Both the position numbers and the translations under genes were made by a program. 64,000 nt of DNA, taken from the NCBI GenBank assembly GCA_000708835.1, contig DF237350.1, forward strand, positions 1 through 64,000. The letters are read 5' to 3'. This stretch comes from Klebsormidium nitens. Its lineage: Eukaryota; Streptophyta; Klebsormidiophyceae; Klebsormidiales; Klebsormidiaceae. Below are positions 12,650 through 23,924 of the stretch, one piece after another; the first letter of the stretch is position 1; each line of letters begins with the position of its first letter. The notes below the pieces were generated by a model. It worked only from the letters and a program-made list of their open reading frames with translations. It had not been told where the DNA came from and searched no databases.

Positions 12650-12830
12650 GGAAACCCCCCGAGCTGGGACACTTGACGAGCCTGGTCTACCTTAACCTTT
12701 CCTCTAACCGGCTGTCTGGTGCGTCCCATTCCCCCCGAGCTTGAAGCTCTCAAAACTTCGTTACTTAGAACTCTCCGCAAACGAGCCTATCAGGTCCCTT
12801 GAGCCCGAAGCTAGGAATCCTCTCCTTTCG
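12650..12830 (+). pseudogene. leucine-rich-repeat protein fragment (frameshifted)
   Basis: One forward frame gives PPELGHLTSLVYLNL followed by SSNRLSG, a canonical plant-type extracellular LRR as found in LRR receptor kinases and related proteins. The next repeat is present but needs two frame changes: IPPELEAL in a second frame, then KLRYLELSAN in a third. Stops close each frame. The colinear sister repeat unit has no such sequence between about 17560 and 17600, so the fragment entered this copy after duplication, or was lost from the other. About two LRRs remain, with no signal peptide, transmembrane segment or kinase. Confidence 0.7.
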
Positions 12831-14300
12831 AAGGTTAAAATCTTTGCACATCTCTTCACACAAGCTTTTTGGCACGTCATAAAGCGAAAGTGTTAGACGG
12901 CCTTATGTGCTGGATTCGTGAAAGGTTCCCAAAACCCTCCCGCGTGTTTGGTGTGCGGGACACTTCTTGACTAAGTTCGAATCGTCACGAGTTGTGGGTC
13001 CAGTCGGCGAGAATATATCGTTATCGTTCATCATCATCTTCTTTTCCTGGCCTTGAAGGCGGGCACAAAAAGGTCATGAGCTCCTTGACTAGCTAGTAGC
13101 TCACGAGACGTATCGTATATGCTGCAGAGCCTGTATGGTGTGATCGAAAACGCTTTGTTTTTTTATGTACTCGTGTCACCCGCTTTGGAACGACAAGCAA
13201 GTATGCTAGGTAGAAACCCACGTTTGATTTGGTCCTGTTTCTATGTTATTGTGATCCTTTTATCATCGACCTGGGAGCAATATTTCTGGGCAAAGACGAA
13301 TTGTAAGCTGCCGTCTTGGCACCAATTGCCATGCTTGATTCGGACGCCCTGCTGGTGATAGACCAGAAGAGGGCCGTATTCTCGTTTTTGCAACCAAATC
13401 TATTCTCCTATCTTTCATTTTCCTGGCATACGTGGCAATGAGCCCTGCGGTCGGCTCATCTTGTTATCTGGCGCAAGCTCGTTGCTGGGAGATGCTTTTC
13501 AAAAGTATTGACTTCCGTTAGATTGCAGTGGCGCTGCTTCATCGAAAAAAAACAAACCTGACCGTCAAGTGCCCAACAGAGAAACGTGCAGGAGTCTCGA
13601 CTCAAGCATCGAAGTTGGCACTGCAACCAATCTGTCCGATCACGCCTCGAGCCAGTACTTGCACTCATCGATACACAAGTCGACACATTCCCTTCGATCT
13701 ACTCATTCGCTTCGCTTGCACGTTTTGAATCTGCGTGTCCAGCGGCTCCTTACGTCGAAAAGTGAAGTCAGCGAGATACTCTCTACTTTGCGCCCGGAAA
13801 CAGAGTTTTGAATGTTTCGTTGCGGAGCACCCCCGCCGGTTGGGTCGGTCGGTGGAAAAGTTCCGACACTGGTTAGCCAGTGGCTAGCATCTTGCAAGGC
13901 CACGAAGTTATATGCTTCTGACCGGCGTAGCCACACGCAAGTCGGTACTTGTCGTGCTGCCGCGACATATATTCAGCAACCGATAGCTTTTCATCCCAAC
14001 AACTACTTTCTGGTGCTGATGCGCTACGGCCTTGATCGAACGGAACCGTAAAACGCTCCCCAGGGGCAGTCCGGCCGGGTTTGTTACTTCGAGCCGGCAA
14101 GGATTAAATCGAAGAGCCAGCAAATGAAACCTCCAAAGTATACACGTGTTTAAGAGCTTTAATTGCAGCGGGCTTGGTCTGTTGAACACCGTCCGTCTCT
14201 AGCTTCGTCGGATCCACCGGAAGAGTCAAGCCTGACAGGATGACATCCAAGTGGGTGGCAATGAAAGTAGACTCAGAAGCGGAGATGGGCATCCTTTGCT
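12831..14300 (+). repeat. repeat block F, copy 1
   Basis: Positions 12890-13800 align with 17580-18480; shared landmarks include GACGGCCTTA, TAGGTAGAAACCCACGT, CTGCCGTCTTGGCACCA and AGAGGGCCGT. Positions 13470-14300 also align with 20990-21900; shared landmarks include CTCGTTGCTGGG, AATCTGTCCGATCACGCCT and ATGTTTCGTTGCGGAGCACC. Open frames in one copy are broken in the others. Confidence 0.7.
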
Positions 14301-14686
14301 CAACGGCGTTTGTGTCAAGAATTCGTGAGCCAAATATTTAAGTGTCGTTTCCCCGGACATCATCCTTGCTCTGATACGAGGAGCAAAGTGCGGCAAACTA
14401 GATCATTCTTACTTCGATGCACGTAGTCTACAGAGTCGAATCCCTGGGTTCGACACTTTCTTCACGCCAGTGGCTCTCGAAGGTGGTGTCTAGAATCTGC
14501 AGCTGCTATCAGCATAGTCTCTTTTCATACTGCACCCGTGCTGCTAGGGCCAATCCGAAAGAGACCATCGTGAGACGGTGGAAAAGGTGCTCTGAGAGAC
14601 ACACGGCACTGACTTGAAAACCTCGTACACTCTGCAATTTTTGCCTTCGTGATTTGCTGGCAGGCAGCACCTCGGCCCGGGTAAGC

Positions 14687-15335
14687 GTCTTCGAAAGCTG
14701 GGCCTTCGGCCTTCTTTTGCGGCCCGCTACCAACTTCTTTATTGTTCATTTCTAAACCCTCTGAATAAAGTCAGTTTACGTTGGTTGATACGTTTTGGAG
14801 ACCTGCAAAAGGCGAAATGGAGATTCGAGTGCTCCTATTAGAAAGCCCTTCAAGCCAAATCTTCTTCTCCTGCGCCGTGCCTAGTGCATCATGCACCCGT
14901 GTTCAACAAATCCCAAAACCGGTGCCAAATTTTGTGCGGCCTTTGATCTCTGTCGCACTTTTGGTGTTTCTTTTAGTGCTGTCAGATTAGACTTTGAACT
15001 TATCTCCCCAGCCCTAGGATGATTGAAGGCCATGACGAACTGTGTCCCACTGGGCTGTGGGCTTTGCAGCCCAAGCGCAGTGAGGCAGAAGCACTCGAAT
15101 GCCATCGCAAGGTTTTTTTCGGTCAAGATTGACGTCAAAAAGCCGATCAAAGTAAGCCTTCAAGCAGCCGTCAGCGGTAAAGCATTTTAAGGGGTCGAAA
15201 TTTTTAGAAGAAAAGTAAGTCCCCTTCTTCATCCTTAGTGGTCCCGAATGTGAATGAGCAGACCCCGGTTCAGGTTCTCACATGTGCACGAGGACTCAAC
15301 GCCTTTTTGAACCAGATCGCGAGTGAGGATCTGAA
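14687..15335 (+). repeat. repeat block G, copy 1
   Basis: Pairs with 22176-22865. Both contain CTTTTGCGGCCCGCTA followed by a CTTCTTT tract, a GGAGATTCGAGYG segment, AAGCCTTCAAGCAGCC and an AAGGGGTCGAAATTTT segment. It is followed immediately by block H. In the 22-kb copy a MITE separates G from H. Confidence 0.7.
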
Positions 15336-15924
15336 TCCTGCTTGCCTGAAGGAATTTTTTCTTGCTCTCTGGGACAGCTGAGTTCGCTAGGCATGTCTAC
15401 AACCCATGTCCACTCTGTGTCGTCGGAACAAGGTCAGAGTCCGCTTCCAGTTTACATGAACCTGAGGCTCGCTGCCTTATTTGTTTGTTGCCCCCCCGGA
15501 CGTTTTGTCTTTGTCTTTTCTGGGTGGACAGCTCGCACCAAATGGACTCGTTTTGAAACGTCACGGCCGTAACGCCAAAAGATTTATGCACAAACGGCTT
15601 CAAGCAATGGACACGTCAGCTCGGAACTGTAACGTGCCGTTGTTTTACAGTTCTTCTGAACAAACTAGGTTTCATAGCCAGAGCTGTGCTTGGTTATTTC
15701 GGTGATTGGACGTTCGTGAACGACAGGGTTCCATTCCCTCCGGTGTCTCGTTCAGTTACATCAGTCTAAAATCTTTTCTGCCCTCTCCGTTTGCATTTGG
15801 GGTTGTCTACTGCTGACGTGGTCCGACTCTGTTCGTACCTTACCTTTCGTGTAGAGCATTGATCCATCTCGCTCCTCAGTCTTATCTAGCTCCAAAGAGG
15901 GAGTTCCTTTCGTTCAAGCAAGCC
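15336..15924 (+). repeat. repeat block H, copy 1
   Basis: Aligns with 23283-23924 through ACAGCTGAGTTCG, the TTTACATGAACCTGAGGCT segment, TCTTTTCTGGGTGGA, TCATAGCCAGAGCTGTGC and GTCTACTGCTGACGTGGTCC. It joins directly to block A at 15925. No gene is visible. Confidence 0.65.
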
Positions 15925-16410
15925 ACTGTGGATACGGAAGGAAATATCGGCCATGACTGAAACGTAGTGAGGATGGGCATTTTCTGCTCACTACGCAGCG
16001 AGTTTCTTCTTCTGAGCCAGATGCGACAACTTCATGTGCAACGTCACATCATCTTCTTTAGATCCACCCTCGTAACCAGCACACGAGGCCTAGCTCTTGC
16101 AGTCACGTGCTGTCAATCAAAGTGCTTTCGAACGACCTGGAGAGTCCAAACGCTGTGGATTTCTTTGTGATTTGGTGTAAGCCTCTATTATGCGCAGCCT
16201 TTGATGTTAAATCGGCAGCTCGTTGTTGCTAGTAAATTTCCCGTCAATCGTCGTGTTATAAAGGAGAAACCTGGGCTTTCAACGGAGTAGAGTAGCAAGC
16301 CATGAAGATTCCAACTGGGCTGTGCGTCCATTCAGTGAGGCTCCGCCTATAACGAGCTGCTACTAGCCGAAAGTGGGATCATGTGAATGTTGTGCTTTTG
16401 AAGTAAAGCT
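15925..16410 (+). repeat. repeat block A, copy 2
   Basis: Second full copy of block A, with AATATCGGCCATGACTGAAA, ACGTCACATCATCTTCTTTA, CCAGCACACGAGGCCTAGCT and GAGTAGCAAGCCATGAAGAT. Of the three full copies it is closest to the one at 23925 in its first 200 bases and to the one at 10195 in its last 200. Confidence 0.75.
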
Positions 16411-16439
16411 TTAACTGTACCCGGCTATTTGTGTGGACT

Positions 16440-17250
16440 AGTATATGCCGCATCGGGTTGTTATGAGCTTTGAAGAAGCGCGGCCTGATACTTTCGAATC
16501 TTTTGCAGCCCAATGCATGGAGAAGTGTTGAAATTGACGCCACCCAATCGGATGGCAGACGGTGAAATGGTGCTGATTAGTGCGAAATTTTGGATGAAAG
16601 ATGACACTTCCTGTCGCTTATGTACTGGGCCCACTTAGTTGTGTGTTATCGTGACGGGTCATGACAGCACGTACTGGGCAGTAATTAGTTAATCAATTTC
16701 CGAGTGTTTGCGGGGCTGTGCCGGTTGGGAAGAAGTTGCCACCGACTGAGCATGAGGCATTCGATTGCGCGTAGTGAATACTCTCTGACGCCGGCCGGCC
16801 CGCTTGAGTTGAAACAGGAGAGCGGTTGTAATCTAGGACCCACCTCTCCATAACGGTAGCTTTTCCGACCATCTTCGAGTTGCCTCTATGCCAGGAGAGC
16901 ACAGGTGGAAACAGATGCTGTCATTTGCATCTTTGTAAGCTATGGTATAGGGACTCTGCACAAAATTGGTTCACTTCGGACAAGAGGGCAATTGAAAGTC
17001 GGATCTCGCCTTTTAAAAACGATCCGGCCCGGTTGCTTCGACCGCACTTTTTGACCATATTTTCAATTTGCGTGGCACTTGCATTGAAGTCGTGATTGTT
17101 CTGCGGCAAAGAACATGTCTTAAGAGGTGGCGAGGGCGACAGAAGGATGGTTCGAGCTCCGTTCCACCGGCGATTGTGCACGTCGGAAGCCGGAAGCAAA
17201 CCTCCGCTTGCTTACTTTTCTGCTTCGTGGCTTTGGTAGAAATACTTATA
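16440..17250 (+). repeat. repeat block C/E, copy 2
   Basis: Colinear partner of 11430-12330. It carries CTTTTGCAGCCCA, CATGACAGCACGTACTGGGC, AAGAAGTTGCCACCGACTGA, GAGAGCGGTTGTAATCTAGG, GCACAGGTGGAAACAGATGC and GAGGTGGCGAGGGCGACAGA. The spacing between landmarks matches copy 1 to within a few bases in most intervals. Confidence 0.75.
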
Positions 17251-17484
17251 TTGTCAAGCGAACAGCCTCTGAGAGTCGAAGAAGTGCTGCTTTCGAGTGT
17301 TCTGGTCAATCAGTGGCAAAGGACGATGCGTTTAGAGCTCGGCACCAGTTCCCAATCCTGGATCAGTCAAGCGCAACCTCGCGTGTTTACGGACGCCGAA
17401 GCTCGTTAAGATCTTTTGCACATTTATAGTGTAAGGCAAGATGTCCCTAATGGTACCGGGTCTGCCCGCTTCAACCGTAAACCG

Positions 17485-18480
17485 TATTGTGGAAGTCAAA
17501 GTAGCTAATGCGTGCAACTGCAATGGCTTTACCCAGGTTTCTGGAATCAAATTATAGTCCGGCACTCCAATGATTTGAAGTTGGTAGACGGCCTTAGGTC
17601 CTAGATTTGCGAGAGGATCCCAAAACCTTCCGCGTGTTGGTTTCATGAGGGACACTTCTTGACTTCAAGTTCTTCCCAGAATAATTTTTACTTGGCGACA
17701 AGGATGTATTCCATCATTCGTTTGTCCATCTATAGCTTCGTTTCTTCTCCTTGCCTTTAAGGCAGACACAAAATGTCATAAGCTGCTTGAATAGCTCACG
17801 AAACTGGCTGGTTGTATATTCCCGAGCCTCTACTATGTGACCGGGAACGAGTTCGTTGCTTTAGAAGTTTCGCTTTGATTGTTTCTGTGCTCGTGTTGCC
17901 TTTGTAGGGCGACGCCTCCGTTGACAAGCAAATAATGCTAGGTAAAAACCCACGTGGTTTCTTCTTCTGCTCTACGTAGTTCTGAGCCCTTTTTTATCAA
18001 CCTGGAGGCAATCATTTTGGGCAAAGAAGAAGCTGCAAGTTGCCGTCTTGGCACCATTCGCCATTTACTATGTCATACGTACGCCCTGTTGGTGAGGTGA
18101 GAAGAGGGCCGTTACTCGTTGTGCAATTACGAATTAGATTCCCCTTCCCCGGGTTTTCTTGGAATAATTGGTGGTAATTCCTGTCCGTCAGCGCATCTGG
18201 CGCTGGTTCGTTGTTGGGCGACGCTTTCTGAAGTCTGACCGTCGTGGGCAGTGGCGCTGCTTCATCGTAGAAGAACAAATGCAAGCGTCAAGTGCCCACC
18301 AAAGAAACATGCAGGATACTCAAGCATCGAAGCCGGCGTCACAGGCAGTCTGTCGATTCGATATCATGCCCTCGTGCCAGTAGGTACATACAGTTCTTTC
18401 TGTTGTGTCCATGTGCTTTCCGTGCAGATCCTCAAACCTCATTTCCAACCGCTCTTTATCTCTGAAAAACGAGTTTTCGA
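17485..18480 (+). repeat. repeat block F, copy 2
   Basis: Aligns with 12560-13800 of the first unit, minus the LRR fragment. Landmarks are TGTGGAAGTCAAAGTAGC, TTGCCTTTAAGGCAGACACA, TGCTAGGTAAAAACCCACGT, TGCCGTCTTGGCACCATTCG and GTGGCGCTGCTTCATCG. Its end is interrupted by a perfect hairpin at 18486-18521 that the other copies lack. Confidence 0.7.
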
Positions 18481-18485
18481 GATAC

Positions 18486-18521
18486 GTAACACGATTCTCC
18501 GCAAAGGAAGAATCGTGTTAC
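18486..18521. repeat. 13-bp perfect inverted repeat (hairpin)
   Basis: GTAACACGATTCT (18486-18498) is followed by a ten-base loop CCGCAAAGGA and its exact complement AGAATCGTGTTAC (18509-18521). The sister repeat copies near 13785 and 21275 lack the stem but carry CTTTGCG, which is the loop in opposite orientation. No T-run follows it and no gene is adjacent, so it is not a plausible transcription terminator. Confidence 0.8.
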
Positions 18522-18564
18522 TAGCTAAGCGGTAATGCCTCTCTGCTTTCCTCAGTTTTAGGCT

Positions 18565-19450
18565 CGTGCCGGAGATCTTAGGTGAAGAGCCTTTGCTTCC
18601 ACTGACGTCAAGTAGCAAGCCAAGAAGACCAAGCTCGGGCTGCGCGCCCACATCTGTAACTTTTCGTAACGAGCTGCTACGTCGTAAATTGGAAACGTGT
18701 ACGTGGCGTCGCTTTCAAGTTCGAAGCAAGTGCAATCTGATGGTGCTGCTCGTACAAAGGGCTCTTGAATCCAAATACAAGAGCCGAGCTTTGTAACGAT
18801 TTAATCCTTCATCGAACATGTCGCCGCTCCTGTCTGTGTGCTTGTTTGGACCGCTGCAGTCTGCGAGTGTGGAACTGTACGTTCTGCGCTCCTGTGACAA
18901 GGATACAGGCCTGCCCAAGTATCTCGGTCTACTTTTGCGTCGGCCAGAGCGATTTTGCAAGCCAGTTCCCCGGGCGCTTGAGTCACTTTGTTTCATCCTC
19001 ATCTTCAATTTGAGGCCAGACTGATATGCATCTTTGAGCATCTGCAGACGGCTTCGATCAGTAAGATTCGAAGTTTGTGGGGTAGTTCATGAGCAATCGG
19101 CTGGAGGAGTCGCTGGTGTCCGTGTCCGGTCAAGTACTTAGGACAATGACGAGACAGGCGTCTCTTGATCGGGTTAACGTAATAAGGGACTCGACTAGAT
19201 CATATCATGGTGTCGATTCCAAAATTTAGTCGTCTTTCGGAAGACTCCGTCCAGTGAGCTCGTTTCGATGTGTAGAAGCGTACCATAAAGGCCTCTTGTA
19301 CTTGTCAATAAACTCATGACCCACACTTGAGTTTCTCCGAATCAGCGTGATCAGTTTGGTGATGAGCTTGGTTTGATTGAAAGACAAGTGAAGCTGCCAG
19401 TTTCTATCGAAGCAAGGACCGACTTCGACTGTTTGGCAATCTGCCATCTT
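18565..19450 (+). repeat. repeat block A, partial copy 4
   Basis: Starts inside block A (CAAGTAGCAAGCCAAGAAGA, then AACGAGCTGCTACGTCG). It continues with an extension also seen at 24370-24950: TGTGCTTGTTTGGA, CCCGGGCGCTTGAGT, GCATCTGCAGACGGCTTC and AGTGAGCTCGTTTCGATGTG. It follows an F block instead of an H block, so it is an out-of-order fragment of the array. Confidence 0.6.
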
Positions 19451-19839
19451 CTGATCAATACATCCTTCTAATTCTGACGCCCCGCTCTAACTGTACCCGG
19501 GCTGCACATGTCAACGATTCATTGAGCGGTCGTGACCGCTTTTCTGGTCATGGGCAAGTAATCACCTGGCACTATGCGATTATGACGTTACACCTTGCCG
19601 CTCAATATGATACGACCTCATGCCCAAAAAGGCCCAAGATTGTTTTCGCAATGACAAGGAAATACTGCCAATCCTTTCATAATTAGGAACGGAAGGGACT
19701 GGACTGGATCGGCTGCGGGGCGTTGACGCGCGCGACACCAGCCTCGCGCGCCGAGACGGAGCGTGCGGCCGGCCATGAGAAAGTGCGCGCGTCGGCCGAT
19801 CCGCGATTGCGTTCGAAGAGCAGCAGAGGTCTAATCCGA

Positions 19840-20010
19840 CCTTGGAGAATCGTACATGAGAAGTGGCTCCGAATACTGGTCCGTCATGTAAACGCTGGTC
19901 TTTTGATGCGGAAACGCAGACTTCCGATCGGAAATGATGGTATCGATGAAGGTACAACGACGTGGGCGCTGCGCTGCATGCCCACTGACAGACATACCTG
20001 AGCCGCAACG
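19840..20010 (+). repeat. repeat block B, copy 2
   Basis: Shares ACGCTGGTCTT, CTTCCGATCGGAAATGATGG and ACGTGGGCGCTGCGCTGC with the B copies at 27490 and 31060. Just before it, 19712-19820 is a GC-rich island with CG runs and no recognised gene. Confidence 0.55.
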
Positions 20011-20539
20011 GTACGTCGTGCCCGCTTTCCGGCTCGATCAACTGCGTCTTACCAATGCCTACCTTTCTGCTTGAAGAGACCATAAAATTGGTCCAGTAGA
20101 CGTCTCAAACTTAATCAGGTCAACCGCAGCGATGGTTGTCTGTGATGGTTCGCTGATGCTCCAGCTCACCCCAGCTTCGCCAACCTGCTCCTTCAGCGCC
20201 GCTGGGACATATTCCGCTGGCGTGATCGAAAGCCTTCACTTTCTTCAGTCCCAAATCAAGGGCTCTTATTGCGCATGCGATATCTTATCTACTCACTGTA
20301 TATATTGTTTTTCTGCCTTACATAATAAGCATAATCAAACGACTGGTTTTATGGGCTTCTGTATCGGGCAAGACTTTGGCCGGAAGATCGGCGCAGAACG
20401 ACCCAAGGCAAGGAAACCTTTTCTGACTTTCAAGATTTCGCGTCTATTATCAGCGTTCCAATCCGCTGTATACACAGGAACTGTATTGAAAAAAAGTATA
20501 GCTTAAAACATTCGACAGACCACTTAATGCTGATTCGAT

Positions 20540-20950
20540 CTAGTCCGAGGCCATTGCGGGGTCACAAGCTGCCGCTCGATCATTTCACGAGCCTGATGCC
20601 TGAATTCAGTCCAGGTGTTGCGTTCTCCGTAAACGAAGCGGAATGAGAAGGTCTGATTCCAATGCATTGGGCGCGGCTAAGCGCCTTCTGTTACGGAGTC
20701 TCGTTGCCTGGTTCAGTATTACCTTCTTTAGATCAGCTAGTATCGATTCTTCGAACAGACATAATCGAAGTCCTTCGGTGGTCGTGATGAAAGGGCCTGG
20801 GCTGTCTCAAGGGTTCTGCAGCCCATTGCTAAACTACTGTAGCTTTCCAACCTCAAAGCCACCCAAACTCCTTGAAGTTCTCGGATTCTGGGGCTGCCCG
20901 CTGCAACTCCTGGATGAAGATGGAATCCGCAGTACTCAGATTGTCTTAGT
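20540..20950 (+). repeat. repeat block C, copy 3
   Basis: Aligns with 26230-26640. Shared landmarks are GAGGCCATTGCGG, AGCCTGATGCCTG, GTGTTGCGTTCTCC, AAACGAAGCGGAA, TGCCTGGTTCAGTAT, GTCGTGATGAAAGGGCCTGG and CTCAAGGGTTCTGCAGCCCA. Confidence 0.65.
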
Positions 20951-20989
20951 TGGACTTTGAGACCGGTCGTGGACTTTTGGATCAGTTGT

Positions 20990-21900
20990 TTAACGTGTTC
21001 GTTGCTGGCACAAGTTCGTTGCTGGGCAACGCTCTCTGTAGTCTGGCCGTCTGATCGGGATGCAATAGCGCTGCTGAAACGGAAGAGAACAACTTGACCT
21101 GTCCACTGAAGAAAGATGCAGGATTCTCAAGCATTGAGATTGGCACTGCGAGCAATCTGTCCAATCACGCCTTGTGCCACACCATTCGGTTTACGTGCAA
21201 TTCCGGTATCTGCTGATCGATGCGCGGCGGCTCCTTGCCTCAGGAAGTAGCTTCTAAGATACGTTAGCGGGATACCCACTTCTTTGCGCCCAAAAACATT
21301 ACGTTGATTGTTTCGGCGTGGAGGACCCCCAGTCAGGTCACTTGCTGGAAAATCTGACACGTGGTTGGTTGAAAACATCTCTGACGACCAGGTTCCTCAG
21401 GCTGGCCTCCTGTCCGGCATCTATAAACACATTCCACTTGGTAATTCGTGCTGCTGCTCAATTTCCGACCAAACTGTTTCGTTTCGGTGTGGCACTGCGT
21501 CATGCACTCAAGCACTTCGTTTTGGCGCCGACGCCCCGCCCACGCGCTACGGCTTTGATAGAACGAGACGCTCACCAGGGGCAATCCAACGGGTTTGTTT
21601 CTCAAGCAGGCAAGGATTCAAATCGAAAAACCATGCAACTGAAATTCTTGCTCAGACAGTACATTCGAAAAGCTTTTTGCAGCGGGCTGGGTTTGAAGAA
21701 CCCTTCTCGCGTCTTCAGATTGTCGAGCGGAAACTGCAAAAGCTTGACTGCGAAGTGTATGGCAATGAAAGTGATAACATCGGAATTGGGCACTTCGCGG
21801 TGCTCAAAGGAGTTCAGCTGCCGGATTGAGGATGCAGCAGGAGCCATTTCAGGTGTCCTTTTGGAGTCATCTTCATTGATTCTGATACGAAGTCGGTGAG
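20990..21900 (+). repeat. repeat block F, copy 3
   Basis: Aligns with 13470-14300 through AGTTCGTTGCTGGGCAACGC, AATCTGTCCAATCACGCCTT, TTGTTTCGGCGTGGAGGACC and GCGCTACGGCTTTGATAGAA. Two overlapping forward frames here are open for 173 and 193 codons, but the corresponding stretch in copy 1 has stops, so I do not call a gene. Confidence 0.65.
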
Positions 21901-22175
21901 CAAAATGCAGCAGCACAGTATCGCCTTTGGCACGAAGTCCCAGTCAAAGGCGATTCTTCGACTTGAATCAGTGCCTCCAATGCCGTGACTCTCAAAGCTG
22001 TTTTTTTTTTAATTCGTAGCTGCGATCACCTCCGTACTGTCCTCCGAATGTAGCCAAGTGTCACTTGACCGCAAAACAAGCGCTCAGCGAGATATACGCG
22101 GCACTAGATTCTCGCGGTATATGCTGCCAGCGTGCTTTCTGGATAATTTTCCACCTGCACCGTAAGCGCGCAGTT

Positions 22176-22865
22176 TACCCTAGCTGGGTCTCCGACCTTA
22201 ATTCTTTTGCGGCCCGCTATCAGCTTCTTTGTTGATCTTTACTAACCGTCAATGATCATAGACTCTGGCTGACTTCGTTTGAGATGTTTCTGGCACCCGC
22301 AAGGGGCAATCATGGAGATCCGAGCGATCATAGGAAGCCTTTCAAGTCCGGATCTCTTTCCCTGCACCGCGCCTGGCGCATGCACGTACCAGTAGAACAC
22401 CTAGTCAACGGGTCCCCAAATTTCGTACGCTGATCTTTGATATCTGTTGCACTTTCAGGTATTCTTTTCGTGCTTTCGTTGGAAAAGTTGGAATCCATTC
22501 CCCCAACTTGAACTCTAGGATGTTGCACGTTGTCACATTGATGGCCGTGACGAAGTGTACTTTGTTGGGCTGTCGAAGCGCGGGCAGCTCAGGCCACTTT
22601 CGCTAGGGTCCGATGCCACCATCTTTGTTGACTTAGAACGGGCAAGCGTAGTGACAAGCCGTTCACAATATCCAAACTTCAAACAGCCTTCAAAAAAAAA
22701 TTGAAGCTTTTATCAAGGGGCCGATTTTTTGAGAAGGAACGAAGCCCCTTGCTTGGTTTCTGGCGGTCCCCGAAATTGATCACTGAGTAGGCCACGGTCC
22801 AAATCCGCACCTGTGCACGGGAGAAATATCGTCGCCTCTCCTGATCCCATCATCGCGGAGACCCA
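22176..22865 (+). repeat. repeat block G, copy 2
   Basis: Partner of 14687-15335: TTCTTTTGCGGCCCGCTATC, GGGGCAATCATGGAGATCCG, CCTTTCAAGTCCGGATCT, ATGGCCGTGACGAAGTGT and AAGGGGCCGATTTTT. Block H should follow directly but starts about 415 bp later because of the MITE at 22881. Confidence 0.7.
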
Positions 22866-22880
22866 AAAAATTTCAGCTCC

Positions 22881-23253
22881 CAGGGGGACCAAACACCACT
22901 GAAACGTAGCGAACCATGATCCGCACCGTCAGATGAAAATTTTCTTGATTTGGACGGTCAAGATTGCATATTCTGGATGTCCCGAGCCCCGATGCGGTCC
23001 TCGGTTGGTCTGAGGGGAGGGTTAAGAAGAGTGTTAGAAGAAGGTTAAGGGCTTTTTGGCTGTTAAACCCATCTAAACCTGCCCCCAATTCCTCCTAAAC
23101 GGCGCTTTGCCCGGACCCCAAACTTTGGGTTTGCAATGGTGACCCTTCGGAGGTTCAAACCCACCAGTTTTCAGTTCCGGGCAATAAGCCGTTTGGCTGC
23201 TGGCACATGGTTCAAGTTGCTAACTTGCCTACCTGGGGTGTTTGGTCCCCCTG
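22881..23253. mobile_element. non-autonomous hAT-like MITE, 373 bp
   Basis: The ends are CAGGGGGACCAAACACC (22881-22897) and its perfect complement GGTGTTTGGTCCCCCTG (23237-23253), a 17-bp terminal inverted repeat. The flanks TCAGCTCC (22873-22880) and TCTGCTCC (23254-23261) agree at seven of eight positions, which fits an 8-bp target-site duplication with one later change. CAGGG ends and 8-bp duplications are typical of the hAT superfamily. The element has no open frame of note. It lies exactly where the parallel repeat unit (around 15335) has no extra sequence, which independently supports an insertion. Confidence 0.8.
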
Positions 23254-23282
23254 TCTGCTCCCCTGCATTCGAAGGAACGAAG

Positions 23283-23924
23283 GAACCTTTTTGCTTTAAA
23301 AACAGCTGAGTTCGTTACGTCTGCCTGTAGTACACCATGTCAATCTAGTAATCAATCGGGCCGTGGACAGCGGAACGAAGTCCGCGCGTAAGGTTCACGT
23401 AAACCTAAGGCTAGCTGATTGTTACTACTGCTGGCCTTTCAAACCTTTCTCTGCGTCTTTTCCGGCTGGATCATAGGTCGCGCTAAACTGAATCGTTTAA
23501 TTATATCACGGCCGGCCGGTCGCCAAAACGATCACCCATAAATTGCTCCGTACCAGCTGTGCACAAGCTGTCAGGAGACACTCACGATTGGTAACGGGGT
23601 TCGGTGCCTGTGTCTTGCACTTTCATTTAAGATACAAACCACTTTTTCATAGCTTGAGCTGTGCGCGGTTAGTTGAATGATCGGCCCTTCATGAAGTTCA
23701 GGGACAATACCTTCATTTGTCTTTTTCATTCTAGAGGCCGAGATCTCTTCTTCCGATCATGACTGTCTGCCATCCACGTTTGCACTTCACCAGGTGTTCT
23801 GCTACTGAGGTGTTCCGACTCTAGTTATACAAGACACTGGTGTAAAGAATCAGTTCATGTCTTTTCTATGCCTTTCATAAAGGCAGCTCTTTTTCTTTCT
23901 GAAGAAGACTCTAGATACAAAAGA
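23283..23924 (+). repeat. repeat block H, copy 2
   Basis: Aligns with 15336-15924 (AACAGCTGAGTTCGTTACG, GTTCACGTAAACCTAAGGCT, CATAGCTTGAGCTGTGCG, CTACTGAGGTGTTCCGACTC) and joins directly to block A at 23925. Confidence 0.65.

Noticed and set aside
20784-20830. Box C-like GTGATGA in block C as part of a C/D snoRNA
   Set aside because: No paired D box with terminal stem at the right distance is visible, and the other copies vary in the supposed box.
21308-21899. Two overlapping forward frames of 173 and 193 codons
   Set aside because: They lie in repeat block F; the homologous segment at 13810-14300 has stops in both frames, so neither is conserved.
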